Shown piece by piece: positions 1 to 6,088 of a stretch of DNA of 6,104 nucleotides. The position numbers and the translations under genes are program-made. A model generated the notes under the pieces. The model did not search any database, had not been told where the DNA came from, and saw only the letters and a list, made by a program, of their open reading frames with translations. Within the stretch, counting starts at the first letter, position 1. Every line of letters begins with the position of its first letter. The stretch is from Thermoplasmata archaeon (lineage in GTDB: Archaea; Thermoplasmatota; Thermoplasmata; Thermoplasmatales; Thermoplasmataceae), in contig JAKBQK010000130.1 of assembly GCA_021835265.1 (NCBI GenBank), positions 1 to 6,104 on the forward strand, read 5' to 3'.

Positions 1-308
1 TCAATGAAGAGTCTTACTGTCGTATCCGAATCCTTTGAAAGACCAAAACCCTCGACTTCTTTCTTTATTTCATCAAGTAAAACATCCCCTAATGTGTTAT
101 CGTTCTTGATCTCTGGAGACTCCCCCAATAACAACCTAAATCTTTCAACCTGATCAAGGTTTTCCTTTATCATAGCAAAAGCGCTAATGTTAAAAAAGGC
201 ACTAGCTATGTCAAAATTGCCTTTCCCATTCTCCTTCAGTGCATCATTTAAGAAACTAACTAGTTTATTGCTATCACTATTATCTATTATCTCTTTATGC
301 AGTGTCAT
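1..308 (-). CDS. Partial gene: N-terminus of a probable PLD-like domain / SNF2-type helicase protein
   Basis: This reading frame is open from an ATG at 308 to the left edge, giving 102 codons with the 3' part missing. The start is supported by a perfect archaeal Shine-Dalgarno GGTGAT (315-320), 6 bases from the ATG and directly after the stop of the PIN gene, 12 bases away. The protein is soluble-looking with no signal peptide. Residues 31-44 (NFDIASAFFNISAF) followed by VERFRLLLG at 54-62 match, from memory, the opening beta-alpha-beta of the phospholipase D-like domain that begins many archaeal and bacterial SNF2-family helicases next to Eco57I-type methylases. The HxK catalytic motif and all helicase motifs would lie beyond the window, so nuclease and helicase activity cannot be confirmed here. 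If the call is right, it would be the restriction or translocation partner of the methyltransferase at the operon's head. Alternative: a stand-alone PLD-type nuclease. Confidence 0.68.
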   Translation of the reverse strand, partial: MTLHKEIIDNSDSNKLVSFLNDALKENGKGNFDIASAFFNISAFAMIKENLDQVERFRLLLGESPEIKNDNTLGDVLLDEIKKEVEGFGLSKDSDTTVRLFI

Positions 309-314
309 GCCATC

Positions 315-320
315 ATCACC
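315..320 (-). promoter_or_regulatory. Ribosome binding site GGTGAT of the PLD/helicase-like gene
   Basis: GGTGAT is complementary to the archaeal 16S rRNA 3' end and lies 6 bases before the ATG at 308. It immediately follows the TAG stop of the PIN gene (321-323). An overlapping out-of-frame ATG ATG GCA TGA mini-frame (305-316) begins inside the site. The spacing favours the ATG at 308. Confidence 0.65.
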
Positions 321-812
321 CTAGAATTTCCATCCTTCTATTCTTAACATTTCAATAATGCCAATAGATTCTATTCCATACTTTTGGCATATATATGGTA
401 TCTTGATTTTATCTCCTCGAAGTTTTTCTTCAGTTACAACTATTTTTTTTATTTGGATTATGGTTTGCTGAGGCTCTCTGGCTATCTCAACTGCAAGAGA
501 CACTACCCAGACATCTGCATCATATTTCCTGTCTTCTTTTACCAAAGCAGGATAATTTTTTAGTATTTCTCTCAGTATTTCAATCTGCTTCTTTGTAGGT
601 GTTCGAAAAAGTTCATAATTATTTTTAGCCCATAAAGCGAGTTCGTCATCTCTCTCATTAATCTCATGTAAAACCTCAACAGGAGCTACCAAAAGTCCTT
701 TTTTAGATAATGATTCCAAATTAGCCCACACACTAGGGAACACATCAATAGGGTGGTGTCTATTGAGATCTACAAACGATGATGTATCTATAACGTAGTG
801 ATTTGAAGTCAT
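321..812 (-). CDS. PIN-fold protein of the DUF4411 type, probable RNase toxin
   Basis: This 163-residue protein has the full length expected for DUF4411, a PIN-like family, and carries its hallmarks. The N-terminal strand ends in VIDTSSF with Asp9. VFPSVWANLESL (24-35) is followed by the helix EVLHEI with Glu50. KYDADVWVVSLA supplies Asp98 and Asp100, VVTEEK (125-130) supplies Glu128/129, then come IPYICQKYGI and the C-terminal EGWKF. The acidic set (D9, E50, D100, E128/129) that binds divalent metal in PIN nucleases appears intact, so the protein could be a catalytically competent ribonuclease. Its ATG overlaps the TGA of the upstream HTH-ImmA gene (ATGA, 809-812), with only a weak purine-rich stretch ahead, so translation probably depends on re-initiation. 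DUF4411 genes are commonly found next to COG2856 genes, a toxin-antitoxin-like arrangement, and this pair follows that order. An eight-A run in the coding strand (443-450) is a possible slippage site. The target RNA is unknown. Confidence 0.88.
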   Translation of the reverse strand: MTSNHYVIDTSSFVDLNRHHPIDVFPSVWANLESLSKKGLLVAPVEVLHEINERDDELALWAKNNYELFRTPTKKQIEILREILKNYPALVKEDRKYDADVWVVSLAVEIAREPQQTIIQIKKIVVTEEKLRGDKIKIPYICQKYGIESIGIIEMLRIEGWKF

Positions 813-1957
813 TTTCTCGCTCTCGCCAAAACTTTATCGAAATTTTTAGATTTTATAGATAAGAAGCTGAGGGCATCGTTGTAGGTTATGAGTTCCTTGT
901 CAAAATTATTAGCAACAAGAGATACGAATTTATTCCCCATTTCTGAAAGGCATCTCTGATCCGATGTCGTTCCTTTTGCCTGCTTCTTTTTCGTTTCCAC
1001 CCTCTCTTCTCTGAAAGTATATCTGGCAAATACTGACTCGAATTCTTGCCTTGAAATATAATCCAAATTTACCATTTTTACCAGTAGTACTGCTTTGCTA
1101 ACCTTATATTTCCTTGACAATGTATTCAGGGTATCCGTTCTAGTGAGGGAATCATTGTTCTTGTTGAATAAATCAATAGAGACCTCATTTGGCAACAGGA
1201 ACGCTGAAGAAAATGCGTTGCACCATTCCTCTATATTGCTTTTTATCACCAAAGACTCATCTGGAAGATCTACGACGGTCTCCCCAAGCATAATGTGTCC
1301 AACCTCATGCATCAGGGTAAATAATCGTGCTTCGATACTATCCTTTGAGTTTATGACTACAATATTAGGAACTTCATCTGCTAATGCGAATCCTCTAGCA
1401 TCATCAATAGGCATTGAGAATTGAAAAACGAAGATATTGAGGTTCTCAAGTACATCCCTTAGATACCCAAACATCTTGTAAGCATCTTTAAACCTTCTTT
1501 GCTTCTCAAGGTCAAGATACAGCAATTTTCGATACTCAGAAGCAATAAGATCGGGGTTATCGGTGAGTTTAGCTTTTTTGATTTCAGTCTTTGAAGCATA
1601 ATTGATATTCAGAGAAAGTTCATTGCCTAGATTCTGTAGACTTCTGGTTCTACGTATAACAATGATAGTTTTTCGGTCAAATACATTGATCTTGTTAGAT
1701 AGGAATCTGTAATCCTTTGGCATTGCCTTTTCCTGCTTTGGCTCTGATAAAAAGAATGACGCAATCGGTCTTTGATATTTTTTTGAAAGGATATTCAATT
1801 GACTCATAGTCGGATTCCTTTTCCCTGATTCGATTTCCTTGACTACATCCTCAGATGTTCCGAGTAACTTGGCAACATCACCTATTTCCCATCCGGCACT
1901 TGTTCTCAACCAAATTAATACCTCTGGAACTACATAAACGGTAAAGGAATTGGTCAT
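809..1957 (-). CDS. XRE-type HTH fused to ImmA/IrrE (COG2856) metallopeptidase, probable antitoxin/regulator
   Basis: This 382-residue protein has the complete COG2856 architecture. Residues about 11-65 form an XRE/Cro-like helix-turn-helix (AGWEIGDVAKLLG, then VKEIESGKRNPT), followed by the family-typical RPIASFFL and a PKDYRF segment near 80-85. The central zinc-peptidase domain carries HEVGH at 217-221 (bases 1295-1309). E243 in the helix EEWCNAFSSAFLLP (243-256) is the likely third zinc ligand, so the protease site looks intact. A C-terminal tail (about 340-380) has the conserved GNKFVSLV..DALSFLSIKSKNF pattern of this subfamily. The start ATG lies 1 base after the methyltransferase stop, with GAGGG at 1964-1968 giving 7-base spacing. 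Family members are antitoxin-like regulators or cleave repressors on a signal (ImmA cleaves ImmR, IrrE/DdrO). With the PIN gene overlapping its 3' end, the likely roles are neutralising the PIN protein and repressing the operon. Both are inference. Confidence 0.9.
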   Translation of the reverse strand: MTNSFTVYVVPEVLIWLRTSAGWEIGDVAKLLGTSEDVVKEIESGKRNPTMSQLNILSKKYQRPIASFFLSEPKQEKAMPKDYRFLSNKINVFDRKTIIVIRRTRSLQNLGNELSLNINYASKTEIKKAKLTDNPDLIASEYRKLLYLDLEKQRRFKDAYKMFGYLRDVLENLNIFVFQFSMPIDDARGFALADEVPNIVVINSKDSIEARLFTLMHEVGHIMLGETVVDLPDESLVIKSNIEEWCNAFSSAFLLPNEVSIDLFNKNNDSLTRTDTLNTLSRKYKVSKAVLLVKMVNLDYISRQEFESVFARYTFREERVETKKKQAKGTTSDQRCLSEMGNKFVSLVANNFDKELITYNDALSFLSIKSKNFDKVLARARK

Positions 1958-1958
1958 T

Positions 1959-4900
1959 CTAATCCCTCAAGCTCCTAGCTTTGTCAATCCTCTGCTTCAC
2001 CAACTCGCAAACTGACCAGTAAACTTCCTTTCTCTCATCTTGAGTAAGTCCTAATTCGTCAAATATAATGTTGTCAAGCTCTCCCCTATCTTGAAGAGGG
2101 ACAGGGTCCTGATCTCGTATCGACATGCTTGAGTCTATACCAATTTCTTCAAAAACGTCTCTAAATTCTCTTTGTGCAAATTTCGTTAAGATTCCTTCAT
2201 GAATCGATAAGAACTTTGGGTCAAATATCCTGCACTTTTCAATATAACTTGGATTGAGTTTGAGACTCCCCTCCCCGAGATTTGAGATTCCAAATAGCTC
2301 ATAATTAAGGAGAGAAAATGTAGAGAGGAGTGAAAGAGCTAATCTTTCGCTCTTATATTCTTCGAACGGGTGGATCCCTACCATATTAACATCATTAAGA
2401 GCATTATTATTGATGCAGACTACAGGTCTTTTGTAATATATAAGAGGGACGAGAATATAAGGTGGAACAGTTTCCCCTAATGAGTACCAGTTCCTTCGTC
2501 CGGACAGCCTTATAAGTTCAAGGTTTTGGTATCCTCTGAGCTTCTTTCCTTTGTCTGGACCTTTCTTGACCTCTATTTCTTTTTTCTCTGCCTCTTCTAT
2601 ATATTTTAACGCGTAGGTGTCGTAAAGCTCCGACTTTGATTTGTCGCAGATGAAAACTAAGTAGGGAAGTTTATCTGAACTTAAAAGTATGTTTTTACAC
2701 TCCTTGGGAGTTGTTACTATTGGCTTTAGAAACTCTTCTTCTATACCCTTTTCTGAGGCTTCTTTCTTGCTTAAGTAATAGAAGTCATTGGCACCTGTCC
2801 TATATCCAACTTTGACTCTTGAAACCTTAGATAATTGACGTATTCTATCTTTTTCTATCACCTTAAAAAAAACATCTGGGGCCCTAAATAGACTCCAGTT
2901 TTCACGGATAACCTTCTCTGTTTCTGTTAGCTTCCCATTGAAGTTTTTCCCAAGTTTATCTTGTTGAATAGCAAAAAGTGAAAGATCTCCATCAGAAACG
3001 TTGGTTTCATTCTCTGCTATAATTAAATTATTTCTAGTGTTTGCCAGTTCAAATCCGCCTTTGAATAAAATAAACTTTACAATATTTCTATTTTTCGGCA
3101 CACTTTCTTCTTCAAGTGTTCTGAAAGCTTCAGGCTTGCTGAGAAATACAATTACTGTATTTATCTTTGCATGGTCAAAAACTCTTTTCCTAGTATCAAA
3201 TATCTCAACACCATTTCCAAATTTAGCGAGAAAGTCTCTTAGCGTTTCTCCAAATCCAACGTTAAGCCAAGAATTAGAAGTGATAAAAGAGAATGTTCCA
3301 TAGCTGTTGATTAAAGCCATTCCTTGAAAATAGAAATAGACATACAAATCTAACATTGTACCAATTTTGGTAATTTGTGGGAAGAGGTTTTTTAATGAAT
3401 CTGATAATTTTGATTTATATTCATCTCTCTCTTTTTTAGAAGCTTCTTTTTTTGACATATTCGGTGGAGAAATGTTAGTTCGTGTAACATATGGGGGATT
3501 TCCAATAACTATATCGAAACCACCCCTGTCTGCAAAAATTTCAGCAAAGTCTATATCCCATACAAATGGTTTCCTTTCAGGATCGTTTAATAGGTCCTTG
3601 ACTCCTCGCAATTTACTCATTTCTTCTCTGCTGATCTCTATTTTTGTCCAAATCATCTTAACTTTCTTTTCATCTATAACTAGCTCTCCGACAAGTGTTT
3701 TCTGATACCCTGCCATTTCTATTTCGTGCTCATAGACCCGTATTTCATTTGTAAGACTCTCAACTCTTTCATCTATAATTTCTTCAAATAATCTGATCTC
3801 TTCCTTTTTAACCTCTTCAGGTGTGTTAAATTTTGCAGTAGGCGAATTCTCGAAGTACTTTCGCTTCTCCTGTTTTAGCTCCTCTAATTTCCTCTTTAGG
3901 TGGGTCTTGAGGTTGTTATTTCGTAAATTGAAACTTATGCCACCAATTTCTTGGACTAGAGAATCTCCGACTCTTAAATTGAGATTAAGGTTTGGCAAAA
4001 GTGGGTATTGCCTCAAATCCTCTTTTTTAAACTCAGTATCCACTATAAGTTGGAGCCAAAGTCTTAATTCTGCTGCGTGAATCGCCCATGGCATTACGTC
4101 TACACCATAAAGGGAATATTCAATTACCCGGTTCTTCAGCGCAAAGTCTGATATACTGTTTCCTAAATGCTTATAGATTATTCTATATAAATCTGATACG
4201 ACATTCAGCATACCTACCAAAAAAGCTCCTGAGCCGCAAGATGGGTCAACAACAGATAGGCCATTAAGAATATCTTCAAGTCGTCTCCATTGCTGGTTTT
4301 TGGTAAACCATTCCACTATCTTATCTCTCTCTTCAACTGGATCAAAAATAAGATGGTAAAATTTTTCTTTGGGTATTTCTGCGAGATTTTTTGATAAGTA
4401 TTCAACCAAACTTCTACGGCACATAAAGTCGACTTCTACTCTAGGAGTATAAAAGATACCGAGATCATTTCTATCGTATATTTCCTCAGCTACATTTGCA
4501 AGTGATTCATAAACATAACCAATCATCTGAGGATCTACTGCAATTTCCGATTCTAGTGGCATATCCTCTTTTATTGTGAAATTGTAAGACTCAAAGAATT
4601 TGAGGATCTTCTGGAATATCATATCTGTTATAAGTATCTTATAACCATCCAGTCTATTTTCCCTAAAAAGTCCCCCATTAAGGTATGGTGCATTGGATAT
4701 CACTCTTATAACACTATCTGGCAACCCCTTAATTTCATTTTCCCTGTTATTAAAAGCCTTGAGGAATACCTGTTTAAGCCATTTTTCATAGAATTCATTA
4801 GAATTGTATTTCCCAAGGCCAATATATTTTGACCATAGCCAATCTACAAATTTTGGCTCTTCTAACCAATCTTTCTTTGATATGAAATAGATAAACATTA

Positions 4901-5570
4901 TTCTGTTGAGGAACTGCAGAGTGAATTCATGGGATTCTTTGCTTGGAATTCTCTGTTCATGTAATTCGCTTCTTAGTTTAAAAAATACTTCTTTATAGTC
5001 TTCAAAAAAAGCCTCAGTAACTCTCTCTACGCTGAAGGCTTTTTTCCAGTTTCTCCAAACTTCTCTCCATGTCGCTTGGTTTTCATAACTCAGATTTGCC
5101 AAAGTCTCTATGACACTATAATAGAACTTCTTAGTTTTGATATCCTCTTTAACAGAGTTAAGTTTTATAAGTTTGAGTTTATGTTTCCCTGCCTCTACCT
5201 TCTCTTTGTCTGGAAATACGAAAGTAAGCTCACCGTAATCAATTGTGAAGATTAGGAGGTATTGTATATATTGCCTGTCGAATGTGCTTGTAACAGATCT
5301 AATGACAGATGGGCTCAAAGTGGTCGTTTCTAAAAGAAAAACGGGTAATTTATCGTCCAAATTTAAAACAGAATAGATCTCCGTTATTCTTTCATTATCT
5401 TCCTTCTTGAATTCAAATGTAGATTTCTTTCTCCTCGAGGAAAGATCAAGTATTGAACTTTCGGGATAACCGAGAATTCTAAAAAGCTCGTAAACACCTT
5501 TAGCTTCATTGATTTTAAGAATTTGATTATATACACTTTCCCTTAAAGCAGAATCATTTTCCATTTTCAT
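1959..5570 (-). CDS. Eco57I-type N6-adenine DNA methyltransferase with C-terminal target-recognition region
   Basis: This 1203-residue cytoplasmic enzyme is predicted to transfer a methyl group from S-adenosylmethionine to adenine N6. The N-terminal 120 residues look like the nuclease-fold region of type IIG/type I-like enzymes but show LLETTT (79-84) where an ExK pair is expected. A helical part follows (LQFLNRIMFIYFISKKDWL, 218-236; LNGGLF, 297-302), then the typical FYTPR entry (373-377). The AdoMet motif I is DPSCGSGAF at 442-450 (bases 4221-4247), with GVDVMPWAI (489-497) and GDSL (535-538) next. A charged, probably coiled-coil insertion covers about 552-615. The catalytic NPPY is at 691-694 (bases 3489-3500). 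Residues about 900-1115 form a TaqI-like recognition region (GYRTGANDFYYL, then a sequence ending LNPSYI). There is no helicase motif, so translocation would need a partner, presumably the gene at 1-308. Start: GAGG (5573-5576) is 2 bases from Met1 but 8 from Met3 (5564), so Met3 may be the true start. A REBASE-style name cannot be assigned. Confidence 0.93.
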   Translation of the reverse strand: MKMENDSALRESVYNQILKINEAKGVYELFRILGYPESSILDLSSRRKKSTFEFKKEDNERITEIYSVLNLDDKLPVFLLETTTLSPSVIRSVTSTFDRQYIQYLLIFTIDYGELTFVFPDKEKVEAGKHKLKLIKLNSVKEDIKTKKFYYSVIETLANLSYENQATWREVWRNWKKAFSVERVTEAFFEDYKEVFFKLRSELHEQRIPSKESHEFTLQFLNRIMFIYFISKKDWLEEPKFVDWLWSKYIGLGKYNSNEFYEKWLKQVFLKAFNNRENEIKGLPDSVIRVISNAPYLNGGLFRENRLDGYKILITDMIFQKILKFFESYNFTIKEDMPLESEIAVDPQMIGYVYESLANVAEEIYDRNDLGIFYTPRVEVDFMCRRSLVEYLSKNLAEIPKEKFYHLIFDPVEERDKIVEWFTKNQQWRRLEDILNGLSVVDPSCGSGAFLVGMLNVVSDLYRIIYKHLGNSISDFALKNRVIEYSLYGVDVMPWAIHAAELRLWLQLIVDTEFKKEDLRQYPLLPNLNLNLRVGDSLVQEIGGISFNLRNNNLKTHLKRKLEELKQEKRKYFENSPTAKFNTPEEVKKEEIRLFEEIIDERVESLTNEIRVYEHEIEMAGYQKTLVGELVIDEKKVKMIWTKIEISREEMSKLRGVKDLLNDPERKPFVWDIDFAEIFADRGGFDIVIGNPPYVTRTNISPPNMSKKEASKKERDEYKSKLSDSLKNLFPQITKIGTMLDLYVYFYFQGMALINSYGTFSFITSNSWLNVGFGETLRDFLAKFGNGVEIFDTRKRVFDHAKINTVIVFLSKPEAFRTLEEESVPKNRNIVKFILFKGGFELANTRNNLIIAENETNVSDGDLSLFAIQQDKLGKNFNGKLTETEKVIRENWSLFRAPDVFFKVIEKDRIRQLSKVSRVKVGYRTGANDFYYLSKKEASEKGIEEEFLKPIVTTPKECKNILLSSDKLPYLVFICDKSKSELYDTYALKYIEEAEKKEIEVKKGPDKGKKLRGYQNLELIRLSGRRNWYSLGETVPPYILVPLIYYKRPVVCINNNALNDVNMVGIHPFEEYKSERLALSLLSTFSLLNYELFGISNLGEGSLKLNPSYIEKCRIFDPKFLSIHEGILTKFAQREFRDVFEEIGIDSSMSIRDQDPVPLQDRGELDNIIFDELGLTQDERKEVYWSVCELVKQRIDKARSLRD
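1964..1968 (-). promoter_or_regulatory. Ribosome binding site GAGGG of the HTH-ImmA gene
   Basis: The site lies inside the last codons of the methyltransferase, about 7 bases from the ATG at 1957. It supports this start and translational coupling across the 1-base gap. Confidence 0.6.
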
Positions 5571-5572
5571 AG

Positions 5573-5579
5573 CCTCTTT
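5573..5579 (-). promoter_or_regulatory. Ribosome binding site AAAGAGG of the methyltransferase
   Basis: GAGG at 5573-5576 is the only Shine-Dalgarno match near the start. Its distance is 2 bases to the first ATG (5570) and 8 bases to the in-frame ATG two codons later (5564). The second fits normal spacing better, so the protein may start MENDS rather than MKMENDS. An in-frame TAG four codons upstream of the first ATG excludes a longer form. Confidence 0.6.
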
Positions 5580-5629
5580 CTAAGTTCGTCAAATACCATC
5601 GACACATCGGATAATAATATTTGAAATTT

Positions 5630-5647
5630 TATCATATATAATTGATA
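5630..5647 (-). promoter_or_regulatory. Probable operon promoter: TATA box inside a TATCA-N8-TGATA inverted repeat
   Basis: On the minus strand the sequence AATTATATATG (5633-5643) is the best archaeal TATA-box candidate upstream of the methyltransferase. It would place the transcription start near 5610-5615 and give a leader of about 40 bases. The box sits exactly between the arms of a 5-base inverted repeat, TATCA (5630-5634) and TGATA (5643-5647). Further TATCA words occur at 5660-5664, 5674-5678 and 5730-5734. A repressor such as the HTH-ImmA protein bound here would block TBP. The region is very AT-rich, so the short arms could be chance. Confidence 0.45.
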
Positions 5648-5702
5648 TCGCTTTTTCTTTATCAACACAACTATATCAAAATTCTGCAAATAATTCACAC
5701 CC

Positions 5703-5866
5703 TGGAAAAAGTGGTTGACTCGGGACTTTTATCAATGTGCCATTTGCATTGGTTGCATGTGAAGTTTTTTTTGTTTCCCGATTCAGGATCGTTGATCTTA
5801 GATATAATTTAGCTCTGATACATAGATTTGTAAACTTCACATGAAATTTAACAACCACTTTTTCCA
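5703..5866. repeat. Nested perfect inverted repeat, 164 bp (15-bp outer and 12-bp inner arms)
   Basis: The outer arm TGGAAAAAGTGGTTG at 5703-5717 is the exact reverse complement of 5852-5866. The inner arm CATGTGAAGTTT at 5756-5767 is the exact reverse complement of 5832-5843. Between outer and inner arms there are 38 bases on the left and 8 on the right; the centre is 64 bases (5768-5831). The word GGTTG occurs both at the end of the left outer arm and just before the left inner arm (5751-5755), as if an ancestral contiguous arm had been interrupted by an insertion or duplication. No flanking target-site duplication is obvious. Candidates are a miniature inverted-repeat element, two facing copies of one repeat, or a transcript that folds into a long interrupted hairpin. 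Confidence 0.8.
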
Positions 5867-5959
5867 TTATGCTCATGCATCCGCTTCGAACATTCCCATT
5901 AAGAGGTAAATTATGACACTTTGGCTCAAAGGCCATAAGAGCATAAACAGTTGCTTAAT

Positions 5960-5983
5960 AAAAACCATTAGATAATGGAAAAA
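5960..5983 (-). terminator. Terminator of tRNA-Ala: T-run, short hairpin, T-run
   Basis: Right after the discriminator base the minus strand reads five Ts (5979-5983), then CCATTA-TC-TAATGG, a perfect 6-bp inverted repeat (5965-5978), then five Ts (5960-5964). Oligo-T is the usual archaeal termination signal, and the hairpin between two T-runs makes read-through into the gene-free stretch unlikely. Confidence 0.65.
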
Positions 5984-6055
5984 TGGACCGGTCGGGATTT
6001 GAACCCGAGGCCTCCTGCTTGCAAAGCAGGCGATCTACCGCTGATCTACCGGCCC
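5984..6055 (-). tRNA. tRNA-Ala (anticodon TGC)
   Basis: This 72-base gene has a complete cloverleaf. The acceptor GGGCCGG (6049-6055) pairs with CCGGTCC (5985-5991), including the G3-U70 wobble that identifies alanine tRNAs. The D-stem is GATC/GATC with a short AGCGGTA loop. The anticodon stem CCTGC/GCAGG encloses the loop TTTGCAA with anticodon TGC at 6021-6023. The T-arm TCGGG-TTCAAAT-CCCGA is standard. The discriminator A is at 5984, CCA is not encoded and there is no intron. Lack of CCA, the box-B-like GGTTCAAATCC and the overall sequence fit an archaeal tRNA. It reads codons GCA and probably other GCN. Its 3' end faces the defence-like operon, the usual orientation for an island inserted at a tRNA, although no duplicated 3' segment is visible in this window. 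Confidence 0.97.
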
Positions 6056-6080
6056 TTGTCTCACGCTGATTGTATATTCA

Positions 6081-6088
6081 TATTTAAT
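6081..6088 (-). promoter_or_regulatory. TATA box of tRNA-Ala
   Basis: ATTAAATA on the minus strand lies 26-33 bases before the first tRNA base, the distance expected for an archaeal TATA box with transcription starting at or near the mature 5' end. An AT-rich tract extends on both sides, so the exact limits are uncertain. Confidence 0.6.

Larger units (their letters stand above)
5571..5959. other. Gene-free stretch between the operon and the tRNA terminator
   Basis: I see no convincing protein gene here. The left third (5571-5680) is AT-rich leader and promoter of the operon. The middle (5703-5866) is taken up by a nested inverted repeat. The remainder (5867-5959) shows nothing recognisable apart from a short interrupted palindrome CTTTG-AGC-CAAAG in the minus reading (about 5920-5932). 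An 86-codon open frame on the minus strand (5676-5936) covers most of the stretch, but it has no recognisable domain or ribosome binding site and both arms of the repeat lie inside it. The region could be the decayed edge of an inserted element or could hold an unrecognised small RNA. Confidence 0.5.

Noticed and set aside
1095..1424. Plus-strand open frame of about 109 codons.
   Set aside because: It is antisense to the HTH-ImmA zinc-peptidase domain, whose conserved motifs prove the minus-strand frame.
2865..2872. Eight-base homopolymer in the methyltransferase gene as a phase-variation site.
   Set aside because: It encodes ordinary Phe-Phe-Lys codons in an AT-rich gene. A single run of this length is expected by composition.
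3001..4080. Three plus-strand open frames (3001-3303, 3367-3705, 3823-4080).
   Set aside because: All are antisense to conserved parts of the methyltransferase, including the NPPY region, and show no domain of their own.
1..5570. Assignment of the locus to DISARM, BREX or classical type I restriction.
   Set aside because: None of DrmA/DrmB, PglZ/BrxC, HsdS or HsdR is visible. Only the methylase class and a possible PLD/SNF2 partner are shared, and the partner is truncated here.
5703..5866. A full insertion sequence bounded by the inverted repeat.
   Set aside because: There is no transposase frame in the 164 bp and no clear target-site duplication, so it is listed only as a repeat.
5676..5936. 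An 86-codon open frame on the minus strand between the operon and the tRNA.
   Set aside because: It has no recognisable domain and no ribosome binding site, and both arms of the inverted repeat lie within it. It may be a decayed fragment, but I cannot support it as a gene.
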